A DNA stretch of 50,571 bases from NCBI GenBank assembly GCA_002070965.1, contig MWEH01000171.1, positions 1-50,571 on the forward strand, given 5' to 3'. Shown here piece by piece: positions 27,782 to 35,159 of this stretch. Within the stretch, counting starts at the first letter, position 1. Each line of letters opens with the position of its first letter. The notes below the pieces were generated by a model. The model was not told the origin of the DNA, did not search any database, and worked only from the letters and a program-made list of their open reading frames with translations. The stretch is from Firmicutes bacterium ADurb.Bin080 (GTDB taxonomy: Bacteria > Bacillota > Clostridia > Christensenellales > DTU072). The position numbers were made by a program, and so were the translations under genes.

Positions 27782-27792
27782 AAATGTAAAAT
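27764..27792 (+). promoter_or_regulatory. Promoter of the FAD-dehydrogenase operon
   Basis: TTGTAA (27764-27769), a 17-bp spacer and TAAAAT (27787-27792) lie 50 bp before the start codon at 27842. Spacing is ideal and the -10 matches 5 of 6. Confidence 0.5.
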
Positions 27793-27841
27793 ATATAGAA
27801 TAGTGGGTTATGATGCCCTAAAATGATTTGGCGGAGAGAAA

Positions 27842-29539
27842 ATGTTTTTAGATAAAATTGCAAAAAAACTTTTAAAGGCTGGGCTATTTGATATCGAGGT
27901 CGGATTTGAAAACGGTTCAGTAGTTTTAAGAGGTGAACTAGATAGTTGGGAAGACATAGTCAACGCTGGAAGGCTGGCTGTGGATACTAAGAATTCACGA
28001 GGAGTAATTAATGACATCAAGCTAAAAGGCTTTGAGGAACCTCCTATGAAGATGCCTCTTTTGAATGATGATAAGTACGAAGGGAAAAAAGTAGATGTTT
28101 TAGTAATCGGGGGTGGGATAGTTGGTTGCTCGATTTTAAGAGAACTATCCAAATGGAATCTAACGAGTTTATTAGTGGATAAAGAATATGATGTTGCAGT
28201 TAACCAATCCTCTAGAAATGATGGGGAAATCCACCCTGGAATAGATCTTTCTCCGGATTGCATAAAAGTTAAATATAATTGTCGGGGAAACAGAATGTAT
28301 CCCAAACTTTCCGAAGAGTTAGGCTTTACATTGAAGAGAACGGGACAATATGTTTTATATACTAAACCAATAGGCAGTCTTGTTTGGCCCATAATTAAGG
28401 CCAGAGCCAAAAAAAATGAAATAGCGATTGAAAATGTTTCCCAAAAAGAATTGAAGAAAAGACAGCCAAATGTTAGTGATGAGATTCATGGTGCAACATA
28501 TTATCCTAACGTATATGTAGTAAGCCCATATGAGGTAACTATCGCTTTTGCCGAAAATGCCGTTACAAATGGGGCAGAGATTGCCCTTTCTACTGCAGTT
28601 ATTGGAATGGAACACAAAGATGGGAAAATTTATTCAGTAAAGACTAATAGAGGAACAATATATCCGGAAGTTGTAGTAAATGCAGCCGGAGTATATAGTG
28701 ACAGAATCGCCGAGATGGCTGGGGATAGATTTTTTACTATCCACCCGAGAAAGGGCGAGGAAATGATATTGGACAAAAAAGCCAGTGCATTGATGGATAC
28801 GGTAATGGGAAGGTTCGATATTTCATCCTCGGCATCTCATACTAAAGGTGGCGGTATTTTAATAACTGCCGATAACAATCTCTTGCTGGGGCCTAACGCT
28901 GTAGAAACACCCTTGAGAGAGGATCTGTCTACTACCCCTGAAGGGATAGACATGGTTATTAAAAAGCAACAAACGTTGATGCCTAGAATTTCTAAAGGAT
29001 CAATAATTACATATTTTGCTGGTGTCAGAGCGAGTACATATGAAGAACAATTTGTCATAGAAAGAAGCAAGAAAGTGGATAATTTTGTTCAAGCCGCTGG
29101 GATACAGTCTCCTGGAATAACTGCGGCCCCTGCAATTGCCGAAGATATTACTAAATATTGTATTGAAGCCATCGGCAAGAACATTTCGAAAAATGAAAAG
29201 TTCAACCCAATAAGAAAACCTATACCGAAAGTTAGGGAACTATCCACCGAAGAGAGGGACAAGCTTATTAAAGAAAACCCCGATTACGGTGTGATTATAT
29301 GCAGATGCGAAGAGATATCAAAAGGGGAGATAATAGATGCTCTGAATTCACCTTTGAAAGTTCCAACAATTGATGGAATTAAAAGAAGAGTAAGAGCTGG
29401 AATGGGAAGATGCCAGGGAGGCTTCTGCTCCCCGCAAATTGTGAAAATAATAGCAGATCATGAGGGAATCTCAATTGATCAAGTTGCAAAAAAACAACAG
29501 GGAAGCGAGATTTTGGTAGCAAAAAATAAGGGAGAATAA
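27842..29539 (+). CDS. GlpA-like FAD-dependent dehydrogenase with BON-like N-terminus and [2Fe-2S] BFD-like C-terminus
   Basis: A 565-residue protein. Residues ~15-70 resemble a BON domain (FENGSVVLRGELDSWEDIV). Residues ~85-450 form a DAO-type FAD domain with dinucleotide motif VIGGGIVGCS, as in glycerol-3-phosphate dehydrogenase. The C-terminus has four cysteines (C487, C489, C524, C529) in CRCEE...GRCQGGFC, a BFD-like [2Fe-2S] site. Anaerobic GlpA has the DAO+BFD layout and passes electrons to partner subunits. The next two genes encode the usual partners (FAD oxidoreductase and DUF1667 protein), so the likely reaction is oxidation of glycerol 3-phosphate or a similar hydroxy substrate. 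The BON-like head is atypical of GlpA. The start ATG follows GGAGAG. Its last codons begin a tandem repeat. Confidence 0.88.
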   Translation: MFLDKIAKKLLKAGLFDIEVGFENGSVVLRGELDSWEDIVNAGRLAVDTKNSRGVINDIKLKGFEEPPMKMPLLNDDKYEGKKVDVLVIGGGIVGCSILRELSKWNLTSLLVDKEYDVAVNQSSRNDGEIHPGIDLSPDCIKVKYNCRGNRMYPKLSEELGFTLKRTGQYVLYTKPIGSLVWPIIKARAKKNEIAIENVSQKELKKRQPNVSDEIHGATYYPNVYVVSPYEVTIAFAENAVTNGAEIALSTAVIGMEHKDGKIYSVKTNRGTIYPEVVVNAAGVYSDRIAEMAGDRFFTIHPRKGEEMILDKKASALMDTVMGRFDISSSASHTKGGGILITADNNLLLGPNAVETPLREDLSTTPEGIDMVIKKQQTLMPRISKGSIITYFAGVRASTYEEQFVIERSKKVDNFVQAAGIQSPGITAAPAIAEDITKYCIEAIGKNISKNEKFNPIRKPIPKVRELSTEERDKLIKENPDYGVIICRCEEISKGEIIDALNSPLKVPTIDGIKRRVRAGMGRCQGGFCSPQIVKIIADHEGISIDQVAKKQQGSEILVAKNKGE

Positions 29540-29696
29540 TATAAAATTATGGTCCGATATGGACGTAAGATTTAGGAAACTTGGAGAATAATATAAAAAA
29601 TATAGTCGGAAAGTGAAACGAGATTCTGGTATCCCAATAGAAGAGAGAATAATATAAAATTATGGTCCAATACGGACGTAAGATTTAGAAATCTTG
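29532..29696 (+). repeat. Imperfect tandem repeat starting at the stop codon of the GlpA-like gene (3 units)
   Basis: Units begin at 29532, 29584 and 29645, each with GAGAATAATATAAAA. Unit 1 contains the last codon (GAA) and TAA stop of the gene. Units 1 and 3 are 48/52 identical including GACGTAAGATTTAG, and unit 2 (61 bp) is a diverged version. The units fill most of the 214-bp gap before the next gene. Confidence 0.82.
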
Positions 29697-29753
29697 GGAA
29701 AAACGGACAATAATTAACAAGAAAATACTTAAGGTGGAAAAGGAGAGCCCATA

Positions 29754-30986
29754 ATGTACGATGTTGTCGTAATAGGCGGGGGTCCAAGCGGACTGGCAGC
29801 AGCCGTTGAGGCGAAAAAAGAGGGGGCAAGCGTTCTTATTATTGAAAGAGAAGCTATGCTTGGCGGGATATTAAAGCAGTGCATTCATGACGGCTTTGGG
29901 CTAATTAGATTTGGTAAAAAGTTGTCAGGCCCCGAATACGCCGAGTTATATATCAAAGAAGTTAAAGATTTAGAAATTGAAACTAGGCTTCAGACTTTTG
30001 TTACCTCAATAAAGAAAAGCCAAGAAGGTTTTGAAATTATTGTGACCAGTTCAAAAGGAATGTCCACGATAGTGGCTAAAACCATTATTTTGTCTACAGG
30101 ATGCAGGGAGAGAACAGCAAGACAGGTCTTTATCCATGGGACACGCCCGGTTGGTGTGTACACTGCGGGAACCGCACAGAACTTTGTAAATCATATGGGA
30201 TATCTTCCCGTGAAAAAATGTGTCATATTGGGGAGCGGAGACATAGGTCTCATTATGGCTAGAAGACTAACTCTTGAAGGAGCAAAAGTATTGGGGGTCT
30301 ATGAAATAAAATGCACTCCTTCAGGGCTTACCAGAAATATTCATCAGTGCTTAAAAGATTTCGATATACCATTATACCTTTCTTATACCGTTACAAGAGT
30401 TTTCGGGGAGCCTAGGCTTACGGGGATTGAGGTGGCTGAAGTAGATCAGTTTATGAGGGTTAAACCGGGAACTGAAAAATATATTGAATGTGATGGACTG
30501 ATTTTATCTGTCGGGCTTATTCCGGAAAATGAGCTTGCAGAGACAATTGGGGTTAAGATTGACCCAAAAACCAAAGGCCCCGAGGTAAATGAAAAAATGA
30601 TGACTTCTGTGGAAGGCGTATTTTCTTGCGGAAATGCGCTTCATGTCCATGATTTAGTCGATTATGTGTCTGAAGGATCTGCAACAGCGGGGAAAAACGC
30701 TGCAAAATATGTGGGGACAAAGGAAAACGAGGCCAATGTCTCTTCGGAAGGAATGCTTAGTTTAGTTCCACAAAGAATAACCGAAGGTGAGCACGAGATA
30801 ATTTTCTATTTCCGCACTCTTTGCGACAGGAAAAAGGCGACATTAACCATTACTGTCAATGGAAACGAAGAGAATAAGATAGTAAAGAAGTACACCAATC
30901 TATTGCCTCCGGAGATGGAAAGAGTAAAGCTGAAGCTTAATGTTAAGGGTGGAGATAAAGTCCATTTTAAACTGGAAGGAGAATAA
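29754..30986 (+). CDS. NAD(P)/FAD-dependent oxidoreductase (GlpB-like partner subunit)
   Basis: A 410-residue flavoprotein of the pyridine-nucleotide-disulfide oxidoreductase superfamily. It has an N-terminal FAD motif (VVVIGGGPSGLAAA, residues 4-17), a second dinucleotide motif (VILGSGDIGLIMARR, near 160) and the FAD-closing GVFSCGNALHVHDLVDYV segment near 285. No redox CxxC is seen, so it is not a disulfide reductase. The last ~70 residues form a beta-rich tail. Such proteins occur between GlpA-like dehydrogenases and DUF1667 proteins in many anaerobes and probably relay electrons between the dehydrogenase and NAD(P)H or another carrier. A strong AAGGAGAG site precedes the ATG. Its stop lies 1 bp before the DUF1667 start, so the two are translationally coupled. 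Confidence 0.87.
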   Translation: MYDVVVIGGGPSGLAAAVEAKKEGASVLIIEREAMLGGILKQCIHDGFGLIRFGKKLSGPEYAELYIKEVKDLEIETRLQTFVTSIKKSQEGFEIIVTSSKGMSTIVAKTIILSTGCRERTARQVFIHGTRPVGVYTAGTAQNFVNHMGYLPVKKCVILGSGDIGLIMARRLTLEGAKVLGVYEIKCTPSGLTRNIHQCLKDFDIPLYLSYTVTRVFGEPRLTGIEVAEVDQFMRVKPGTEKYIECDGLILSVGLIPENELAETIGVKIDPKTKGPEVNEKMMTSVEGVFSCGNALHVHDLVDYVSEGSATAGKNAAKYVGTKENEANVSSEGMLSLVPQRITEGEHEIIFYFRTLCDRKKATLTITVNGNEENKIVKKYTNLLPPEMERVKLKLNVKGGDKVHFKLEGE

Positions 30987-30987
30987 C

Positions 30988-31353
30988 ATGGAGATGGTAT
31001 GCATTGCCTGCCCGAATGGATGCAGGTTGAATATAGAGAAAAACGAGGATGGAACTCTCTTAGTAACTGGAAACAAATGCCCCAAAGGCATTGTATTTGC
31101 AAACGAGGAAATTTTAGCTCCCAAAAGAAGCGTATGTACTACCGTTAGAACAACTTACAAGAAGTTGCCTGTAGTCCCAGTTAGGACAGATGGGGAAATT
31201 CCTAAAGAGAAAATATTTGATTTTGTAGAGGAAACAAAGAAAATTGTTTTAGATAGGCCATATGCGTTTCAAGAATCGGTCATAGAGAACTTGTTTGGCT
31301 TGGGAATAAACGTTGTTTGCTCGGTTGATATGAATAGATTGGTAGGAGAATAA
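30988..31353 (+). CDS. DUF1667 domain-containing protein, probable Fe-S subunit
   Basis: A 121-residue protein with the DUF1667 signature CxxCPNGC near the N-terminus (C5, C8, C12) and a fourth cysteine in NKCPKG (C31). The four cysteines are well placed for an iron-sulfur cluster or zinc. The family nearly always sits beside GlpA-like and FAD oxidoreductase genes and is thought to be the third, electron-transferring subunit, taking the place of GlpC. The AAGGAG ribosome site overlaps the end of the previous gene. Residues up to NVVCSVD match where family members normally finish; the last residues (MNRLVGE) and the TAA are made by the junction with a 44-bp tandem repeat, so the natural C-terminus may have been remodelled. 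Confidence 0.85.
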   Translation: MEMVCIACPNGCRLNIEKNEDGTLLVTGNKCPKGIVFANEEILAPKRSVCTTVRTTYKKLPVVPVRTDGEIPKEKIFDFVEETKKIVLDRPYAFQESVIENLFGLGINVVCSVDMNRLVGE

Positions 31354-31524
31354 ACGTTATTTACTCGGTTGATATGAATAGATGGGTAGATGAATAAACG
31401 TTGTTTGATTGGTTGATATAAATAGATTAGTAGGTGAATAAAGGCTGTTTGCTCGGTTGATATGAATAGATTGGTCGGTGAATAAAGGCTGTTTGCTCGG
31501 TTGATATGAATAGATTGGTAGGTG
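31305..31524 (+). repeat. 44-bp tandem repeat, 5 copies, starting in the last 16 codons of the DUF1667 gene
   Basis: Copies begin at 31305, 31349, 31393, 31437 and 31481, an exact 44-bp period. All carry GGTTGATAT-AATAGATT. Copies 4 and 5 are nearly identical to each other. Because 44 is not a multiple of three, the copy 1/copy 2 junction creates the TAA stop (31351-31353). There are no spacers, so this is not a CRISPR array. Confidence 0.92.
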
Positions 31525-31634
31525 AATAGAAAGAATAGATTTCTGGTTAGCAATTAGAGAAATTAATGCTAAGAGATAGCAAATATATAAAAAAATAAGG
31601 GGAAAAGGCCACGGGCCAAAAACAGGAGGAAGAA

Positions 31635-33194
31635 ATGAATAAACCATTGGTACTTTCAATCGATATCGGAACCCAGAGTATCAGAGCTATGTTATTCGAT
31701 AAGGAGGGTAATCTGCTTCACAAAGCAAGAGTTGCGTTTAATCCGTATTATTCGCTTAAGTTCGGCTATGCTGAACAAAAACCAGAATTGTATTGGGAAA
31801 AGTTATTGGAAGCAGTTAATGTCGTTAGGCAAGAGAGCGGAGAAAAATGGAAGGATGTTATAGGAATAGCCCCCACTACCATGAGGGATGTTTGCATCCT
31901 TTTGGACGGGGAAATGAAACCACTAAGAGATGCCATTCTTTGGATGGATAGAAGAGAGGCAGAGGTCCCGAATATGCCTGGGAAAACCAAAGCACTTTTC
32001 AAGATGGTGGGAATGTATGAAACTGTGAAAAAGACTGCCTCCGGAATACGTGCAAACTGGATAGCCGATAATGAGCCTGAAATATGGGAGAAGGCAAAGA
32101 AATTTGTTATGCTTTCAGCATACATAAACCTTAAGTTGACAGGAAAATTAGTTGATTCAGTAGCTTCTACCATTGGGCATATACCTTTTGACTATAAAAA
32201 TAAGACTTGGTTTAAGGAAAATAATCTTCAAAGGCCTATGTTCAAAATGTCTCTCGACATGCTGTATGATTTGGTTAATCCTGCAGAAAAACTTGGGGGA
32301 TTAAGTAAAGAAGTTGGGGATGCAATGGGGCTTCCAGAGGGTCTCCCGGTAATTGCAACCGGAAGCGATAAAGGTACAGAGACTTTAGGAACTGGTTGTG
32401 TTAGCGAAAATATCGCTTCTCTCAGTTTTGGAACCACTGCTACGGTACAGATGACCACCCAAAAATATGTGGAACCAATTGCTTTTTTACCTGCTTATCC
32501 TGCCGTTTACCCACATAGATATAACCCTGAAATACAGATATACAGGGGGTATTGGATGATCTCATGGTTCATTGAACAATTTGGATATTCTGAAAAAGCT
32601 GAAGCTAAAAATGCGGGAATTACAGCAGAAAAGTACATGGATAGATACATTAATGATATACCTGCAGGATGTGAAGGATTGCTAGTTTCCCCTTATTGGG
32701 GAGCAGGTCTTAGACACCCCGAGGACAGAGGCGCAATAGTGGGATTTACTGAATCGCACACTAGAGGCCATGTATATAAAGCGATGATTGAAGGAATAAA
32801 TTTTGCTCTTATGGAAGGGACAAAAAGCCTTGAGAAAAAGACTGGAGTAAAGGTAGAGAAGGTTGCTGTTTCAGGGGGTGGAACCTCTTCTTGTGAGGTG
32901 TGTCAATTGACAGCTGACATGTTTGGAGTTCCTGTAGTAAGAGTGCAAACATATGAGACAAGCGGACTGGGAGCGGCGATTTGTGGGTTTGTAGGACTTG
33001 GAGAATTTAAAGATTTCGATGAGGCAATCGGATCAATGGTGCACCACCAAGAGCCATTTATCCCTGATCTTGATAAACACAATCTGTATCAGAGATTGTT
33101 TGAAGAAAGATATGTAAAAGTACCCAAGAGGTTAAGACCAATATTTAGAGATAAGAACAAAGAGTTTGATGGTTTAAAGAGAAAAATCAAATAG
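31635..33194 (+). CDS. FGGY-family carbohydrate kinase
   Basis: A 519-residue cytoplasmic sugar/polyol kinase of the FGGY (xylulose/glycerol kinase) superfamily with the actin-like ATPase fold. The phosphate-1 motif is SIDIGTQSIRAMLFD at the N-terminus. WMDRREAE near residue 100 corresponds to the conserved W-D-R sugar-binding region. A GTTATVQM loop occurs near 270 and the adenosine motif SGGGTSSCEVCQL near 415. It is not a close match to canonical GlpK (which has DQGTTSSR), so glycerol is not assured; other candidates are xylulose, ribulose, erythritol or an unusual polyol. A strong AGGAGGAAG site precedes the ATG, and 12 bp separate it from the following flavoprotein gene. Context suggests its product feeds the neighbouring dehydrogenases. 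Confidence 0.87.
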   Translation: MNKPLVLSIDIGTQSIRAMLFDKEGNLLHKARVAFNPYYSLKFGYAEQKPELYWEKLLEAVNVVRQESGEKWKDVIGIAPTTMRDVCILLDGEMKPLRDAILWMDRREAEVPNMPGKTKALFKMVGMYETVKKTASGIRANWIADNEPEIWEKAKKFVMLSAYINLKLTGKLVDSVASTIGHIPFDYKNKTWFKENNLQRPMFKMSLDMLYDLVNPAEKLGGLSKEVGDAMGLPEGLPVIATGSDKGTETLGTGCVSENIASLSFGTTATVQMTTQKYVEPIAFLPAYPAVYPHRYNPEIQIYRGYWMISWFIEQFGYSEKAEAKNAGITAEKYMDRYINDIPAGCEGLLVSPYWGAGLRHPEDRGAIVGFTESHTRGHVYKAMIEGINFALMEGTKSLEKKTGVKVEKVAVSGGGTSSCEVCQLTADMFGVPVVRVQTYETSGLGAAICGFVGLGEFKDFDEAIGSMVHHQEPFIPDLDKHNLYQRLFEERYVKVPKRLRPIFRDKNKEFDGLKRKIK

Positions 33195-33206
33195 AGGAGG
33201 TAACAA

Positions 33207-34943
33207 ATGTCAAAACCATATAAAGATTTTCGTCCCCCATTCGTGGAAGAACAGGCACCCAAAGGCTCATATAGGGAGATATTTAAATGGGGTAGTCCAA
33301 CAGGATATAAGGTCCCCAAAGAGACCCTGTATAAGCTGATAAAAGAGATATTTGAATTGACTGATGAGGATTTTAAAGAGCCTATTGACTTAGGCTATGA
33401 TCAAGTCGATTATGACATTCCGATTAAACTAACCGAGAAGCAAATTACTGAGCTTAGCAAGATTGTAGGCCCCGAAAATTTGAAGAAAGACCCATATTCA
33501 AGATTATCCGTAGCTTATGGAAAGACAATGTATGACATACTAAGACTGAGGAGAAAGGTGGTAGAGAATGTTCCCGATGTCGTACTATATCCTGCCAGCA
33601 AAGAACAAATTGAAAAAGTTGTAGAGTATGTTAGCCAGGAGAATATTCCACTTTATGTTTATGGCGGAGGATCTTCCGTTACCAGGGGAACTGAGTGTAT
33701 GAAAGGTGGAGTTTCCTTGGATATGAGAAAGAATTTTAACAAGGTTATTAAGTTCAACGAGATTAATCAAACCATCACTGTTGAAGCTGGTATGAGTGGC
33801 CCAGATTTGGAAGCTCACCTCAGGAATGCAGTAAATGAATTTGGAGCAAAGAGAGCATATACTTGTGGGCATTTTCCACAAAGCTTTGAGTATTCATCCG
33901 TAGGCGGGTGGACTGTTACTAGGGGAGCTGGGCAAAACTCAACATACTATGGCAAAATTGAGAACATAGTATTAGGCCAAGAGTACGCTACACCAGTAGG
34001 AATTATTAAAACAAATGATTACCCCGCTAAGGCAACAGGCCCAGACATAAACCAAATAATGATGGGAAGTGAAGGGACTTTCGGAGTTCTTACCCATGTT
34101 ACTTTGAAAGTGTTTAGATGGATGCCTGAGAACCAGTTCAAGTATAGCTTTATGTTCCATACCTGGCAGGATGCACAGAATGCTGCAAGAGAAATTATGC
34201 AATCAGAGTTTGGAAATCCTTCAGTTTTTCGTATATCCGATCCCGAAGAAACCGAGCTCATGATGAGAATGTATGGAGTTGAAGATATTCCGATAGTACC
34301 TCAATTACTTTCAATGAAAGGCTTTAAACAAAATGAAAAATGCTTGATGCTTGGCTGGAGCGACGGGGAAAAAGGCTTTTGCAAGAACCAGATAAAAAAT
34401 GTTAAGAAAATCTGTAAAAAGTATAAAGCGATGGGACTAACGGGTATTCCGACAAAAGCATGGGAACATGGTCGTTTTTCTGACCCATATTTAAGAGACA
34501 ATCTTCAGGATTTTGGGATAATGATCGATACTTTGGAATGCAGTGTGAACTGGGATAATATGCAACATGTATACGAAACTGTCCGGGCATACTGTAAGTC
34601 GAGACCCAAGACAGTTGTGACTACCCATATATCCCACTCATATCCTCAAGGCGCTAATCTCTATTTTATTTTTATCGCAAAAATGACTGATTTTGATGAG
34701 TTCTTGGATTATCACAGAGGAATACTAGACCACATTCAAAAATCTGGAGCAGCCATGAGTCACCACCATGGAATAGGCAAAATGTTTGCTCCCTGGTTAG
34801 AGGGACAAATTGGTAGCAACCAAATGGATGTATATAAAGCACTTAAAAAACACTTTGATCCAAACAACTTAATGAATCCAGGTGGAACTATTGGGGTGGA
34901 CTTAACCGAAGAGCAAAAAGTTTTTAAACGTCCGAAGTGGTAA
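33207..34943 (+). CDS. FAD-binding oxidase, alkyl-dihydroxyacetone-phosphate-synthase-like
   Basis: A 578-residue flavoprotein of the VAO/PCMH fold. The FAD-binding domain (~residues 130-310) shows YPASKEQIEKVVEY, the YGGGSSVTRG pyrophosphate loop and GGWTVTRGAGQNSTYYGKIE. The C-terminal cap carries the triple-His motif SHHHGIGK near residue 520, followed by FDPNNLMNPGG. The HHH motif and layout match alkyl-DHAP synthase (AGPS) rather than lactate or glycolate oxidases. In eukaryotes AGPS makes the ether bond of ether lipids from acyl-DHAP and fatty alcohol; the role of bacterial homologues is mostly unsettled. It follows the FGGY kinase by 12 bp behind GAGGAGG and ends at a strong terminator, so it closes the operon begun at 27842. 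Its reaction is inferred from family only. Confidence 0.85.
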   Translation: MSKPYKDFRPPFVEEQAPKGSYREIFKWGSPTGYKVPKETLYKLIKEIFELTDEDFKEPIDLGYDQVDYDIPIKLTEKQITELSKIVGPENLKKDPYSRLSVAYGKTMYDILRLRRKVVENVPDVVLYPASKEQIEKVVEYVSQENIPLYVYGGGSSVTRGTECMKGGVSLDMRKNFNKVIKFNEINQTITVEAGMSGPDLEAHLRNAVNEFGAKRAYTCGHFPQSFEYSSVGGWTVTRGAGQNSTYYGKIENIVLGQEYATPVGIIKTNDYPAKATGPDINQIMMGSEGTFGVLTHVTLKVFRWMPENQFKYSFMFHTWQDAQNAAREIMQSEFGNPSVFRISDPEETELMMRMYGVEDIPIVPQLLSMKGFKQNEKCLMLGWSDGEKGFCKNQIKNVKKICKKYKAMGLTGIPTKAWEHGRFSDPYLRDNLQDFGIMIDTLECSVNWDNMQHVYETVRAYCKSRPKTVVTTHISHSYPQGANLYFIFIAKMTDFDEFLDYHRGILDHIQKSGAAMSHHHGIGKMFAPWLEGQIGSNQMDVYKALKKHFDPNNLMNPGGTIGVDLTEEQKVFKRPKW

Positions 34944-34970
34944 TTAAATTTTCATAAATTTTTAACTTTT

Positions 34971-34997
34971 AAATGCTCGCAGAACGCGAGCATTTTT
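34971..34997 (+). terminator. Terminator of the FAD-dehydrogenase/kinase operon
   Basis: A perfect 10-bp stem (34971-34980 with 34986-34995, AAATGCTCGC arm) and a 5-base loop are followed by more T, 27 bp after the last gene. Confidence 0.9.
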
Positions 34998-35075
34998 TAA
35001 ATCAAAAAGCATGTTTAATAAATTATAAAAATAATTAAATTGAGGGACTTAATCATTTTTGCTGGATGATATCTT

Positions 35076-35104
35076 TTGCATTATGGTCTATAAAGTATTA
35101 GTAT
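35076..35104 (+). promoter_or_regulatory. Candidate promoter of the M3 oligopeptidase gene
   Basis: TTGCAT (35076-35081), 17 bp, then TAGTAT (35099-35104), 55 bp before the start codon and after the preceding terminator. Hexamers are imperfect. Confidence 0.35.
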
Positions 35105-35159
35105 TATATCGTGTGCTTTAAGACAGTAATGGTGACACAATATATAACGGAGGTGGGAT

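Noticed and set aside
30806-31124. Antisense open frames over the end of the FAD oxidoreductase and DUF1667 genes
   Set aside because: They mirror two well-supported coupled genes and carry no ribosome site.
31305-31524. CRISPR array
   Set aside because: The 44-bp units are directly adjacent with no unique spacers, and no cas genes are present.
31269-31659. Minus-strand open frames encoding repetitive YSPTNLFIST-type peptides
   Set aside because: They are translations of the 44-bp tandem repeat in other frames, with no ribosome site or family similarity.
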